Source of the DNA: Chrysophaeum taylorii
Lineage: Eukaryota > Sar > Pelagophyceae > Pelagomonadales > Pelagomonadaceae
Assembly: GCA_029834535.1 (NCBI GenBank)
Contig: JAQMWT010000074.1
Location: 62,001 to 126,000, forward strand
DNA: 64,000 nucleotides
Direction: 5' to 3'
In this document: piece after piece, positions 50,682 through 60,496 of the stretch
Layout of the letters: every line of letters begins with the position of its first letter
How positions within the stretch are numbered: position 1 is the stretch's first letter
Made by a program: the position numbers and the translations under genes
Notes under the pieces: model-generated
Database searches by the model: none
What the model saw: only the letters and a program-made list of their open reading frames with translations
What the model was told of the DNA's origin: nothing

Positions 50682-51578
50682 TTAGAGAACGACCTTTTTT
50701 CCGGTTTTGTCGGCGATGGCGCGGAGGGCGTCTTTGGAGGCGTCGGAGAGCTTGTTGTTGCGGAGGTTGATTTCTTTTAGCGCAAAGTTCTTCCCCAGAG
50801 CTGCGACCAACGCCGTCTCGTCCCCGACGTCGTTGCCCGATAAGTAGAGCTTGAGGAGGGTCTTGTTCGCTTCGAGGGCAGCGGCCAGGCGCGCAGCGCC
50901 TTCGTCCGAGGTTTGGGTCGCGGTTATGTCGAGCGTGTGGAGCACGGAGTTAGATTCGACGGCCGCGGCGAGGCGCGCCGCGCCCTCGTCTCCAATTTTG
51001 TTGGCCCACAGATTCAGGACGGCGAGGTTAGTCTTGTTGAGGGCCGCAGCAAGCCGCGCGGCGCCCTCGGCGCCGATTTGGTTGTTCCACAGATAAATTT
51101 CTCGGACCGAGTCGTTTTTTTCCAACGCAGCGGCGATCCTCACCGCACCCTCGTTCCCGACGTGGTTGTTCCCGAGACGAAGCTCGCGGACCCCCGAATT
51201 TTTCTCCAACGCGGCCGCGATGTGCGCGGCGCCCTCTTTCCCAATTTGATTGTGCTGGAGGTCGACGTCGCGGAGATTGTCGTTCGTTTCGAGCGCCGTC
51301 GCGAGCCGCGCCGCCCCCTCGTCCCCCAACTCGCACCACCGCAGATTAATGCTTCCGAGGCTTCGATCGTTCGTCTCGATGCGCTCGAGGACGCGGCGCC
51401 ACGTCATTCCACACTTTTCGAGGTATCGTTCGCTCGCGCCGCGGCTTGGCCGCGACATATCGAATCGCTTCCGATCCTCCTTGCTTTTCTTCTTGTCGCT
51501 GTCCGTCACGCGCTCCGTCAACGTCTGGTTCCGCGAGTACCCCTTCGCCTTCTTCAGCGCTGCGCTGATCAGTGCCAT
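50682..51578 (-). CDS. Leucine-rich-repeat protein, ribonuclease-inhibitor type
   Basis: A 298-residue protein if started at MALISAALKK (ATG 51578). The frame stays open upstream to 51965, but that part is low in complexity and lacks an ATG. After a Lys/Arg-rich helical region (about 1-70) come about eight units of 27-28 residues. Examples are LGSINLRWCELGDEGAARLA, LRDVDLQHNQIGKEGAAHIA, VREIYLWNNQIGAEGAARLA and LKEINLRNNKLSDASKDALR. The L..L.L..N.(I/L)G.EGA..(I/L)A.AL pattern is the RI-like LRR, which forms a curved protein-binding solenoid. Families of such proteins are expanded in stramenopile algae. The binding partner is unknown. No signal or membrane helix is seen. The stop is at 50682-50684. 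Confidence 0.88.
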   Translation of the reverse strand: MALISAALKKAKGYSRNQTLTERVTDSDKKKSKEDRKRFDMSRPSRGASERYLEKCGMTWRRVLERIETNDRSLGSINLRWCELGDEGAARLATALETNDNLRDVDLQHNQIGKEGAAHIAAALEKNSGVRELRLGNNHVGNEGAVRIAAALEKNDSVREIYLWNNQIGAEGAARLAAALNKTNLAVLNLWANKIGDEGAARLAAAVESNSVLHTLDITATQTSDEGAARLAAALEANKTLLKLYLSGNDVGDETALVAALGKNFALKEINLRNNKLSDASKDALRAIADKTGKKVVL

Positions 51579-54500
51579 TTTGTTGCTTGTGTCGTCGTCC
51601 TCTGGAAAAAACGAGCTGATACGCGTCAAACGCTCAGAACGCTTCCGCTTGCTTGAGCTGTCGTCGTTGTGCCAAACGGTCGCGGGGAGAATCCAAATTT
51701 TTCGTACAAATATGACACTATTTGGCGACAAAAAAGGCAAGGGCCGCGGAATTCCCAGAAAGAAGAGAAAACTACAACAAACAACGTACGCGTGTTTTTT
51801 TTCTATGTCAGCAACACACACACACTTACAAAAAGGAGCGTGAGAATTAAAGTTACGGCTTTCTTGTTGTACAGCAGAGATGAACGAAAAAGCTTGTTGC
51901 GCGAGTACGTACGTCGTACCCCAAGAAGAAGAAGAAGAAGAAGAAGCCCCGCCTGGAGGACACAATCATCGTTAGGTTCCGAATTAAAAACAGAAAAACA
52001 AAAATCGCTTTAGGTTGAGATCCCAAATCACACGAAGGGAATAAATAAGTGGACATGCGAGGTCTGCTCGAAGGAAGGAAGGAAGGAAGGAAGGGAGGGA
52101 GGGAGGGAAGCACTTCCTTCCTCATCACCCGTGCGGTCTCCAATGCCCAGAGCAGAAACCCGAGTTTGCTAAAAGAGCTAGCGCCGGCACGGATGCCACC
52201 AACCACGCCATAGGATCCTCTCGTCCTCTGCCCCGGGAAGGATCAAGCTCAACGTGATCATTATCCAGGAGCCTCACCGGCTGAGAAAGAAAATGGCGTG
52301 GTCAGAGATCAACACCTCAGCGTCGAAGACAAGACCCCCGGGAATCCTGAAGGTGGCGAGCATCGTCGTCGAGCTTCGCGAACAAAAAGTGCCCTGCCTA
52401 CGAGGAGGAGGAGCTAGTGTCATTGCCCGCCCAGGCATAATCGGGTCGCCGAGGTCGACGACTTTTGGAAGCGCAGCGGCATCCTCTGGGACAACTGATA
52501 CTGCCGGAACGAGCTTCCTGAAGCCATCGACAGCACCTACCGCCACCAAACTTTTTTTTCGAGGAGAACGTGCCGCCCGAGGGGGGGAACAACAACCAGC
52601 CTCCGCATCTTCGACTGCAAGGCTCACCGCCATGCTCGCCGCGCCTCCAGGTGGCTCTCGGTTACCCCCTGCCAAGCCCCCAACACCAGCCATCATGGAC
52701 TTTGCCCAATGGTTGGTGGCTTAGAAAGGCCACGCGGAAGCACAAAAAAATCCGGCGTCATGCGCCGGTCTGAAAAAAAAAATAATATGCGCGCGGACCC
52801 CCCCCAAAATAAATAAGTGCCGACGCAAGTTATTTACTAGCGTCTCCTTCTTTGTGAAAAAGGAGGGCCGTTTCGAGCCTCGAACGGCTCGTGGGCGTCA
52901 TTTTTCGCTGTAAAAAAAACTATTGGACCTTTAAAAAAAAATCTTCCGGGCCAACACAACATGTCTGAATGGAGTCCTTCCTAGAAATTGCATTGGGCCC
53001 ATGTCGGCTCAGATCGACCGGAGGGCTCTTAGATCCGTCAGCCCCGACCAATTAAACCGCGAAGGTTTTTTGCGCTTTTTCTCGGGCCGAAGGTTTCCCT
53101 AAATATAGCCATCCTTAATTTGGCTATGACAAGTGACCTTTTGGAGCGAACTCCCATGCTCGGGGCGGGGGCTAATTAATCAATTTATCTCAGTTCCAGG
53201 CAAAATCGATCGACCCTTCTTTCACTCACTCCGAGGGAGGAGAGTTGGCCTGGAAGTAAAATGACCAGAAAGGAGAGCATCGGCCGAAACCACACGACGG
53301 TGGTCATACGGCACGAGGGGATTGAACTCGCCAAGCAGCGACGTGCCGGCGAAGAGTGAATCGATATCCGCCGTCACCCGCCGTGTTGGCGAGCGCTTGT
53401 TTGGGCGTCGAGAAGCGACTGCGAGGCAATCAGGGCAATCGAACGTCGCGTTTTTCCAACTCCAAGCTTGGCAACGCGGTCCAGTCGATCCTAGCGCCGA
53501 ATTGGTCCCCCCAACCGCGAAGAGTGAGAGAATCGGGCGCTGGCCAGTCATCTGCTTTCCCCACTTTTGCTTCGTTGCCATCGCTGATGAGAGCGGTGCG
53601 AGGCGAGCCTCGCCTCACGCGTCGTATCGGGAACTGCAAACGCGCGCTGGTTTTACCTTTTGGTGGCTTGACGGCGAGTCGTCGCGTCGCCTTAGTCGAG
53701 AGAACGCGCACACAAGAGGCGGGCGTTTCTTTTTCCATATCCTGAGCTCATCACGTTGTTGGATGCGTCGGAGTGCGCGGTGCAGTCCCGAACGCGGACG
53801 AGGCTCGACGCGTAGCTCGCATCGATGCGTAGCTCGCATCGATGCGTAGCTCGCCTCTCAAAAAGCACGCCGGTCGCACTCTCTGATCAAAACTCATCAA
53901 TACGCCGCCGGGCAAACAAAAAAAATCATCGAGGAAACGAGCCGCGTCGGGGCGAGCTCGAATCGTCGTTCGTAGATGAACGGGGATCTCTTTCGTTGAC
54001 CGTCGACGGGAGGGAAGGGGAAGATTCAACTTTACGACGCGCCAAAGTTGCGGCTGAGTAAACGACCCACGTATTCTCTCGTACGCCACGGCCCGGGACC
54101 TCCCGGCACGCTTCCAAGACGCCGAGACATCACTTCGCAGTTACGTTCGTCGCGAAGCGGCGGTTTTCCGACGCGTGTAGACGAAGCTCGCGCTCAACTT
54201 GAGGACGTGCAGCATTTGGCGGGCGCGTACTCGCGGGGCCGTTTGCTCCCGCTTGCCCGAGAGGGGCGGATAGAATGTGGCATCTCTCGGGCTCGCCGTA
54301 TTGTCAAGCGTCCGCAACGATGAGGAGGTTTTTCTTTTCTCGACACATTTCCACGCGCCGAGGATTACGGGAGTCGAGACTCCGACTTATCCCGTAACGA
54401 ATCTTAGCCCGGTCTCAACGATGGACGAAATCGACGCGAGGTGGAGGCGCTGCCCGATTGGAGCAGCGGTGCGGTCGTGCAGTACCCGATGATGATGACC

Positions 54501-54643
54501 GTTCGAGCGATGCCTCAAGGCAAAAAAGCTTGCCAGGAAACTGCTCGGAACCGACGGGGCTTTGAACAAGCGGTCTTGCGGCCTGCGAGGCGATCCCCCT
54601 CGCGCGCCAGATTCCATCACGGGCCCTACTAGGGTAAGCCATA
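51579..54643. other. Long intergenic stretch
   Basis: Contains (GAA)n near 51922-51945, an AAGG/GGGA run at about 52070-52110, and at 53140-53185 the words CTCCCATGCTCGGGGCGGGG followed by TTAAT-rich sequence, which weakly recall the LINE 3' end. An open frame at 52254-52724 and its minus-strand partner are both plausible by length but show no domain. The segment VDDFWKRSGILWDN (about 52456-52500) lies in a third frame. Three near-identical CGATGCGTAGCTCGC units sit at about 53806-53855. No gene is called. Confidence 0.45.
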
Positions 54644-55860
54644 ATGTCTCGTCGTCGAGCGATGTGGTACGATGTGCTGTGCGAGGCCGAGAGGCGTGGG
54701 TTGGAGAAGGACGTGGGGAAGCTCGGGGCCCTCGCGCGCGGCGCGCGGTGGGAGGACTTGGTGCCGAAATCAAGTCTGGAGCGGTACAAAAAGTCCTACG
54801 GCAGCACCGCCTGCGACGAGGATACGGAGTGGCGCATATTTAAGGATGTCCCTCGGACACACCTCCCAGAGGACTCGTGGTTTCCGTTTGTTTTTTCGCA
54901 AAAGCAAGACACCAAACCAAAACTTTCGAGACTGTGAGTGATTGTGTTTTGCAGGTATTGCGTTCCCCCCGACTGTCGCGCCTAGCTGCTGTCTGTTTTC
55001 AGCCCCTAGCCGTTGTTTGTCAGCAGCAGCCGAGTGTATTGTGTGAGCCCGAGCGTCAGCCGTCGAAAACCTGAAATTGTCTACGCGGCCTGTCGCGCCT
55101 AGCTGCTGTAGATGAGCCCGACTGTCAGGCCAAGCATCCCAATCGTCGTAGGCTGCGCGCGGGGGCGAGCTTGTTCGGGTATTCGCAGGGCATGAATTTT
55201 GTGGCGGCGCTGATTTTGAGCGAAGAGTACGACGAGGCGACCGCCTTCGCCTTGTTCGCTTATCTCCTCCAGGACCTCCGGATGAAACTGTTGTACGGCC
55301 GGACGCTCGCGGCCTATTTGGGAGCGTTCAGCGTCGCGCTCCGGACGCACGCGCCGGAGATTCACCAAACCCTCAAACGACTCGACTTCGAGCCACAACT
55401 CTATGCCGTGGAGTGGTTTTCGACCTTGTTTAGCGTCTGCCTCCCGCGGCCTCTGGCCCTCGCGGCTCTCGATTTGGCCTTCGCGCGCGTGACCGACGCC
55501 CCCTTGAGATTTGCCGTCGGAATTCTGACGTCTGTTCCCATCGATTTTGAGACCTTTGAGGATATCGCGATGTGCTTCAAAAAGCACATCAGAGCCCAGG
55601 CTTCGCACCACGCGCTCTTTGCGATGCTGGACGTCGAGACGGACGCGTTTCGCGAGCTTCAGCGCGCCGTCGACACGCCGTACGGCAGGGGTACGTGCGT
55701 CGATCTGAGACCCGACGGTTTTGCGGTCGTCGACCTCGGCTGGGGTCGAGCCTACGTCCGCCGCGTTCCGGTCCAACAGCCAACCACCAAAGCAGATCCC
55801 AACCCCCTCCGACCCCCGGCCCGGCCCCCGGGACATCGTCGTCGTCGTCTCTCGAATTAA
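54644..55860 (+). CDS. TBC-domain Rab GTPase-activating protein (two exons)
   Basis: Exons 54644-54933 and 55152-55860 give 332 residues. Rab-GAPs of the TBC family switch off Rab GTPases in membrane traffic. Exon 1 starts at ATG 54644 and ends with the arginine-finger motif IFKDVPRTHLPEDSWF. Exon 2 has the glutamine-finger motif GYSQGMNFVAALIL, then EATAFALFAYLLQDLRMKLL, FEPQLYAVEWFSTLFSVCLP and PLALAALDLAF, the usual TBC blocks in order. The R and Q fingers are both present, so it should be active. Splicing at GTGAGT and TAG gives KLSRLLRAGASLFGYSQGMN, as expected between the two finger motifs. The C-terminus becomes Pro/Arg-rich and disordered. The target Rab is not known. No membrane helix is seen. 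Confidence 0.88.
54934..55151 (+). other. GT-AG intron of the TBC gene
   Basis: 218 bases from GTGAGTGATT to TCGTCGTAG, phase 2 (CT before, G after). The 20-base word CTGTCGCGCCTAGCTGCTGT occurs twice inside it (54973-54992 and 55090-55109). Removal joins the two finger motifs of the TBC domain in frame. Confidence 0.8.
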
Positions 55861-57178
55861 AATTTTTTTATTATAAAAGGTGGTGGTGTGAAAATTAAGT
55901 AAAGCGACATTCGTCGTCGAAAAAACTCTCGTGAAATCGTGCTTGAAAAAAAAAGCTACTACCTAGGTGTCGCGAGCCGGCGGCCGAAACTCGGCGCTCG
56001 CGTACACCTTAAATAGTGTGGCTCTCTGGAGGACCACGCCGATAGCTAGGAGCTAGGGGCCGTCCGATAAAATAGGCATCAAGCGCGGGGTTGGCTCTCC
56101 TCGATCAACCGCGAACAGCGCTTTCGAACAACCATTTCTTTCTTTCTTTCTTTCTTTCTTTCTAAGCACCAGAGGGTGCGCGTAGAAGCTCGAGTCATCA
56201 TCATCATCATCATCGAGCAGAAGTGCGGGACTATGCGATTCGACAACTTGCCTTTCTTGCAACGTCTACCTTGTGCGACGCGAAGCTTGGGCCGGGACTG
56301 AAGAGCAGAAGAACTTTTGACATCACGCTTTGACTGTCACATCTCGGAGGAGATGCAATACAATTATATCGAGCGAAACTCGCCGAAGCTCACTTAGCGC
56401 TGCTCCACTTCGTGCATGGAAGGAGGGACTCGAAGACAACGGCGGACTCTATCTGTTGCCTATGATGAAAAAAATCCTCCTGGAGATCGATCGCCTTCAA
56501 ACGCAACAAGGGAAGCAAGAATTCGCCGAATGGAGTCACTACGGCTTATTGTTTCGTTGTTCGTTCCCACTACTGCTCTTCACGAACAAGGTCTCCCGGG
56601 AGGGAGCAAGGAGCCAAAGCGCGGAGCCCCCTCACGGACATGGTGATCGGCTGGGTACGTGGCACGCGTCGAATCGCGGCAGTTATAGGTAGAGGCAGCC
56701 CGGCGAGCTCGACGCGCAGTTGACGGCGGTCGAGTCGCACCCACCCAGTACCTCAAGTTCCAGCGCGCTCGGGTTCGACGAGCTCGAGTGATCAGATGCA
56801 ACGGGGTGTTGGCCGACAAAGCGCTGGCGTTGCAACAGGCCCTGCGAGACCACGAGAAAGGGTGCTGTAGCGTCTACGGTGACTGGCGCTCCCAGTGACG
56901 CAGCTTTTTAAAGATCTTCCTCGGATTCTACCTCTCTTGGAAGAACGAATCTTTCTTCTACGAGCTTTCTAGAAAAGCGGTATGCGCATGTCGCGCGAGC
57001 AGGATCTGATCTCGAGCAAACAACGAAGATTCAGACCGTGTTGACGTCGTTGTCGTCCTTTCCATTGGCCCTAGGGGTCTTGGTTGTATATATTGAACAG
57101 CTTGCTGCGCCCACCCTCGAGACGGAGCTCGTCGTTCGCCGTCGACGTTGACGAAAAAAAAGGCGATAGTTGGAATGG
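55861..57178. other. Intergenic with TTTC and CAT repeats
   Basis: (TTTC)n at about 56131-56163 and (CAT)n at about 56195-56213. Open frames such as 56330-56692 have no recognised domain. Confidence 0.5.
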
Positions 57179-57556
57179 ATGAGGTCTTGCAGACTCGGCA
57201 GACTGGACGACCATCTCGTCGACGCGATGGAGGCGAGCTTCGGGAACGGTTTGATGCCGGTGTCAGAGAACATCATCCGCGAAGATCTCGCGCTCGGTGG
57301 ACGTCTTGAGTCGCACGTCGGCGGGAGGAGGTTCGACTGCTTGCATTCGATGAGCCGTCCTTCTGTCTGCGTCGAATATTCACAGCCGTCGATGCTCTAT
57401 TTGCGGCCGGCGCCGTCGTTGACGCAACCGCCTCTCAAAAAGGGACCGTTTATTCTCAAGTTTGTGTTTCGAAGAAGAAAAAAACGCGAGCAAACGGCTG
57501 GCGAGCGATGCGCTCGGCCACCCGCGAACGGCTCAAATAACGCCCTTTCTTTCTGA
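57179..57556 (+). CDS. Hypothetical protein, weak support
   Basis: An ATG at 57179 opens 125 codons. DDHLVDAMEASFGNGLMPVS, SENIIREDLALGGRLESHVG and FDCLHSMSRPSVCVEYSQPS look protein-like. The end is basic and low in complexity. No family, signal or membrane helix was recognised. It could be an exon or the remnant of a larger gene. Confidence 0.22.
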   Translation: MRSCRLGRLDDHLVDAMEASFGNGLMPVSENIIREDLALGGRLESHVGGRRFDCLHSMSRPSVCVEYSQPSMLYLRPAPSLTQPPLKKGPFILKFVFRRRKKREQTAGERCARPPANGSNNALSF

Positions 57557-57663
57557 GAAGCTGGGGTCGAACGGCGAGGACGGGGTCGTCCGAGTAATCG
57601 AAAATGGTCACTCCGACGGTGGTTTTTTCGCGGAAGTTGCGCGCGGACGGACTCTCCTACGAG

Positions 57664-57689
57664 TCAGTCAGTCAGTCAGTCAGTCAGTC
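57664..57689 (+). repeat. (GTCA)n microsatellite
   Basis: About six tandem GTCA units. Confidence 0.9.
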
Positions 57690-57763
57690 CCCGCGGACGC
57701 CGGAACTTCTGGTGAGCTCTATGCTTCCGGATGGTCCGTCTGGGCGCCCAAATAACTTAGAAC

Positions 57764-58591
57764 TTACTTAGAAAGGCTATAGAGTCTGAGAGGGGCTTGA
57801 GGTGGTGTGAATGGGGGAAAGGCGGCACCCGGAGGGCGCGTTTGGACTTGGATTATGCACTCCTCGGCCTTGGCTTTGAGTCGGAGGGCGCCTAGGTGGT
57901 TGTCGTCGTCGTCGGGCTTTTTTTTTTTTCTTTCTCGGGACGGCGGCGGCGGCGGCTCCCCCCCCAAAAAAAAGCGTTCTCGCTGCCGGGGGGAAACCTC
58001 TCGGGGAGCCAGGAGGAGGAGGATTTTCATGCCAAAAACTGTGGCAAAGGAGGGCGATGATCTTTTGCCGGCGTCCTGGGTGGAGTAGGCTCCGAGGGTA
58101 TGCTTGCCAAGCTGCTCTCCTTGATGGCCTTTACCGAGTAGTAGCCCCGGATGCCGAGGTACGAGAGCCGGAGCTTGTTTCTCCGCGGAGTTGGCGGCGG
58201 CGGCGGGCGCCAGGACAGCTTTGGAGGTCAGGCGAGCGCCGCCGGGAGCTTCGGATTCTGGCATCCGGGCTGGCGTTGGCGGTGGCGCTTTTTTCTCCAG
58301 CGGAGAGGTCGCGCGTGCGGGGGGGGGGGGCGTCCTGCTGCTACTCCTGGTAGAGCTGAATCCAACAGGGGGGCCTGGTTGAAGGGGGAGAGGCCGGACT
58401 TGGACCTTAAGGCCTCGCGGTAGGCCTCTCCTCGGGCTGGAGCGCAGCCACGCCTTTTTAAGCTTATTAAGCACTCGTTTCTTGGAGAGAGATGCAAAAG
58501 GCGACGCGGCATGAATCCGATCCGATCCGAGTTTTTTCTCCTCCGAGGACCACTTCGCGTCCTCGGTGTAGAGCGCGCCGCAGCAGTCCAT
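57764..58591 (-). CDS. Unknown, mostly disordered basic protein
   Basis: A 275-codon frame from ATG 58591. The start MDCCGALYTEDAKWSSEEKK and the helix KKRVLNKLKKAWLRS look protein-like, and two Cys at positions 3-4 could carry lipid. The rest is rich in Pro, Lys, Arg and Ser with runs of Pro and Asp (SREERKKKK-like and DDDDN segments). Near the end, LRLKAKAEECIIQVQTRPPG looks ordered. No family was recognised. It lies 283 bases downstream of the RCC1 gene on the same strand. Arg-rich frames overlap on the plus strand, which lowers certainty. Confidence 0.45.
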   Translation of the reverse strand: MDCCGALYTEDAKWSSEEKKLGSDRIHAASPFASLSKKRVLNKLKKAWLRSSPRRGLPRGLKVQVRPLPLQPGPPVGFSSTRSSSRTPPPPARATSPLEKKAPPPTPARMPESEAPGGARLTSKAVLAPAAAANSAEKQAPALVPRHPGLLLGKGHQGEQLGKHTLGAYSTQDAGKRSSPSFATVFGMKILLLLAPREVSPRQRERFFLGGEPPPPPSRERKKKKPDDDDNHLGALRLKAKAEECIIQVQTRPPGAAFPPFTPPQAPLRLYSLSK

Positions 58592-58873
58592 GATCTTATC
58601 GAGGCCGCGAGAGTATAGTACTGACCGTCAGCCAAGACGCCCGCCCAGTCCGCGCTCGCGCCTTTTTGATCCAGAGCTCCCGGCGCTCCTCGTCGTCGTC
58701 GTCGTCGTCGTCGGCACGTTTTCTTTGATGATCGCCGCAAACCCGGCGGTCTCCCTCCATCGATCAAGCGGTATTATGAAAAAGGGTCGACCGACGACTC
58801 CTAAGAAGAAAGAGGGAGGGGTAGTATCCATCCCATCCCATCCCAAAAAGTGTGCTGGGTTTCTTCAAGGTTC

Positions 58874-60358
58874 TTATTCTTCTTTTGGGGGGAGGAGGAG
58901 GGTGGTCGTGCCGCCGGCGGCGGACATGTCGATGGGGGCGGCATAGTCGAGGACGGTAGAGATGGTGGCGGGTTCGTCGACGAAGTCGGGTTCCGATTTG
59001 CCGACGGCCTGGCCATAGGCGTTGTAGCCCCAGCCCTTGAGTTGCTGAGCGAGGATGAGGCCGTGGGCTTCTCCGAGGCGCGCGTCCTCGACGCCAGTTG
59101 CCACGAGCTGCTTCTGGGCACCGGCGAGCATCTTGGTGACCCCCGACGACAACTTCCCAAATTCCGGCGCTTGGCCTTCCTCGCCTTTCTGGTCTTCCGA
59201 AGAAGAAGACGCCGCAGAAGAAGAAGAACCGGTGAGCGAACCCCACAAATAGGCACGGCCTTGGGAAATCGCGAGCGTCGCGTGGCGACCGCAGACGACC
59301 TTCGCGACGCCGTCGTCGAGCGGCATTACTTTCGGTTCGCCGACGCTCTGGCGCACGACTTGACCTATTTGACCTTCGGCGTTCGACCCCCACCCGTACA
59401 AAAGGTTGTCCGCCGTAATTGCGCAGGTATGTTGGCCGCCCGCGCTCAGGGATATCACGTTGGAAAGATTCAACACTTTGCGGGGTTTCTGCTGGCCTTG
59501 GCGATCCTGCTCGCGCTCGCCCCAACCCAGCTGCCACTGCTCGTTGTACCCCCAGCTAAACAACGCGCCCCTCGCCGTCGCCGCGACCGTGTGACTCTCG
59601 CCGCACGCGACCATCGTGATGACTTCACCCTTGATGCCGCCCTTGGACCCGTTGACCCACGTGTCGGCGACTCTCGTCGGCGAGTTCGAGGCTTGGTACC
59701 TGCCCCAACTATACAGGTCCCCCGCCTTGGTCAAAGCACAAGAGAAATAACTCCCGCACGCCACGGACGCAACCCCATCAATCTCGCAGAGGACGGGGTT
59801 CGAGGTCTTGCGGTCGTCGCCCGTACCGAGTTGCCCAAATTCGTTCGACCCCCAAGCCGCGCACGCCCCGGTCTCCAAAACGACGACGACGTGAAGCCAC
59901 CCCGCGTCCAGACGAACCACCCGAAACGGGAGATGCGGGGCTTGGGTGTACCCAAACTGCACGACCTTGTTCGGCGGCGGTTTCTGGACGCGCCCCAAAA
60001 CCACGTGCAACGTGCCGAGGTTGGATACGTACAGCTTCAACGAATCTTCGTCGTCCAACGGGATGCCGCGGCTGTCGACGAGGTAGAACGGGTCGAGGGC
60101 ACAACCGCGGACCTCCGCGTACCGTTTCCCGAACGCTTCGCGCAGCGCTCTCGGCGTATCCCAGCTCCCATCCCTCGGCAACGAAACGCGGACCGAGTGT
60201 GGCAGCTTCCGCGCTTTCCGGTCGCCGTGGAACACCAAAAAGCATTTAAACCGCTTTTTCTTCCTCTTCAAATCCTCCTCGACGATCTCCACTTCGGGCT
60301 CCTCTTCTTCTTCATCGCTCGAAAACTTGTCGTCATTCTTTTTGCGAAGCTCCTCCAT
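58874..60358 (-). CDS. RCC1-repeat protein with N-terminal ubiquitin-like or PB1-like domain
   Basis: A 494-residue protein. I chose ATG 60358 (MEELRKKNDD); the frame upstream has no ATG. An acidic stretch (about 13-30) and a basic KRKKKRFKCF lead into a roughly 90-residue domain: FLVFHGDRKARKLPHSVRVS, then WDTPRALREAFGKRYAEVRG, DSRGIPLDDEDSLKLYVSN and LHVVLGR. This pattern fits a ubiquitin-like or PB1-like fold; the family is a guess. From about residue 150 come RCC1 blades: AAWGSNEFGQLGTGDD, VASVACGSYFSCALTKAGDL, LFSWGYNEQWQLGWG, SLSAGGQHTCAITADNLLYG and GWGSNAEGQIGQ, about seven in all including degenerate ones. RCC1 propellers act in GTPase exchange or protein scaffolding; which applies here is unknown. 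A Ser-rich insert (about 395-410) interrupts one blade. The gene is intact. Confidence 0.88.
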   Translation of the reverse strand: MEELRKKNDDKFSSDEEEEEPEVEIVEEDLKRKKKRFKCFLVFHGDRKARKLPHSVRVSLPRDGSWDTPRALREAFGKRYAEVRGCALDPFYLVDSRGIPLDDEDSLKLYVSNLGTLHVVLGRVQKPPPNKVVQFGYTQAPHLPFRVVRLDAGWLHVVVVLETGACAAWGSNEFGQLGTGDDRKTSNPVLCEIDGVASVACGSYFSCALTKAGDLYSWGRYQASNSPTRVADTWVNGSKGGIKGEVITMVACGESHTVAATARGALFSWGYNEQWQLGWGEREQDRQGQQKPRKVLNLSNVISLSAGGQHTCAITADNLLYGWGSNAEGQIGQVVRQSVGEPKVMPLDDGVAKVVCGRHATLAISQGRAYLWGSLTGSSSSAASSSSEDQKGEEGQAPEFGKLSSGVTKMLAGAQKQLVATGVEDARLGEAHGLILAQQLKGWGYNAYGQAVGKSEPDFVDEPATISTVLDYAAPIDMSAAGGTTTLLLPPKEE

Positions 60359-60461
60359 CGAATTCGAATTGTTGGTTATTTGTTTGTTAAACACACACGG
60401 AGAGACGCTTCTTCTTCTTTCTGTGAGCTCGCTCTGTCTGAAACCCTAATTAATAATTAAT

Positions 60462-60496
<35 letters not shown>

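Noticed and set aside
51579-51965. N-terminal extension of the LRR protein
   Set aside because: No ATG in the extension and low-complexity content; the start at MALISAALKK is more likely.
52254-52724. A 156-codon frame and its minus-strand partner
   Set aside because: Both strands are open, neither shows a domain, and protein-like VDDFWKRSGILWDN lies in yet another frame.
53140-53185. Possible diverged LINE 3' end (CTCCCATGCTCGGGGCGGGG followed by TTAAT-rich sequence)
   Set aside because: Only about 14 bases match the shared LINE end and no target duplication was found.
58850-60460. A 536-codon plus-strand frame opposite the RCC1 gene
   Set aside because: It is the antisense of a clear RCC1 protein and shows only Arg/Val/Ala-rich sequence.
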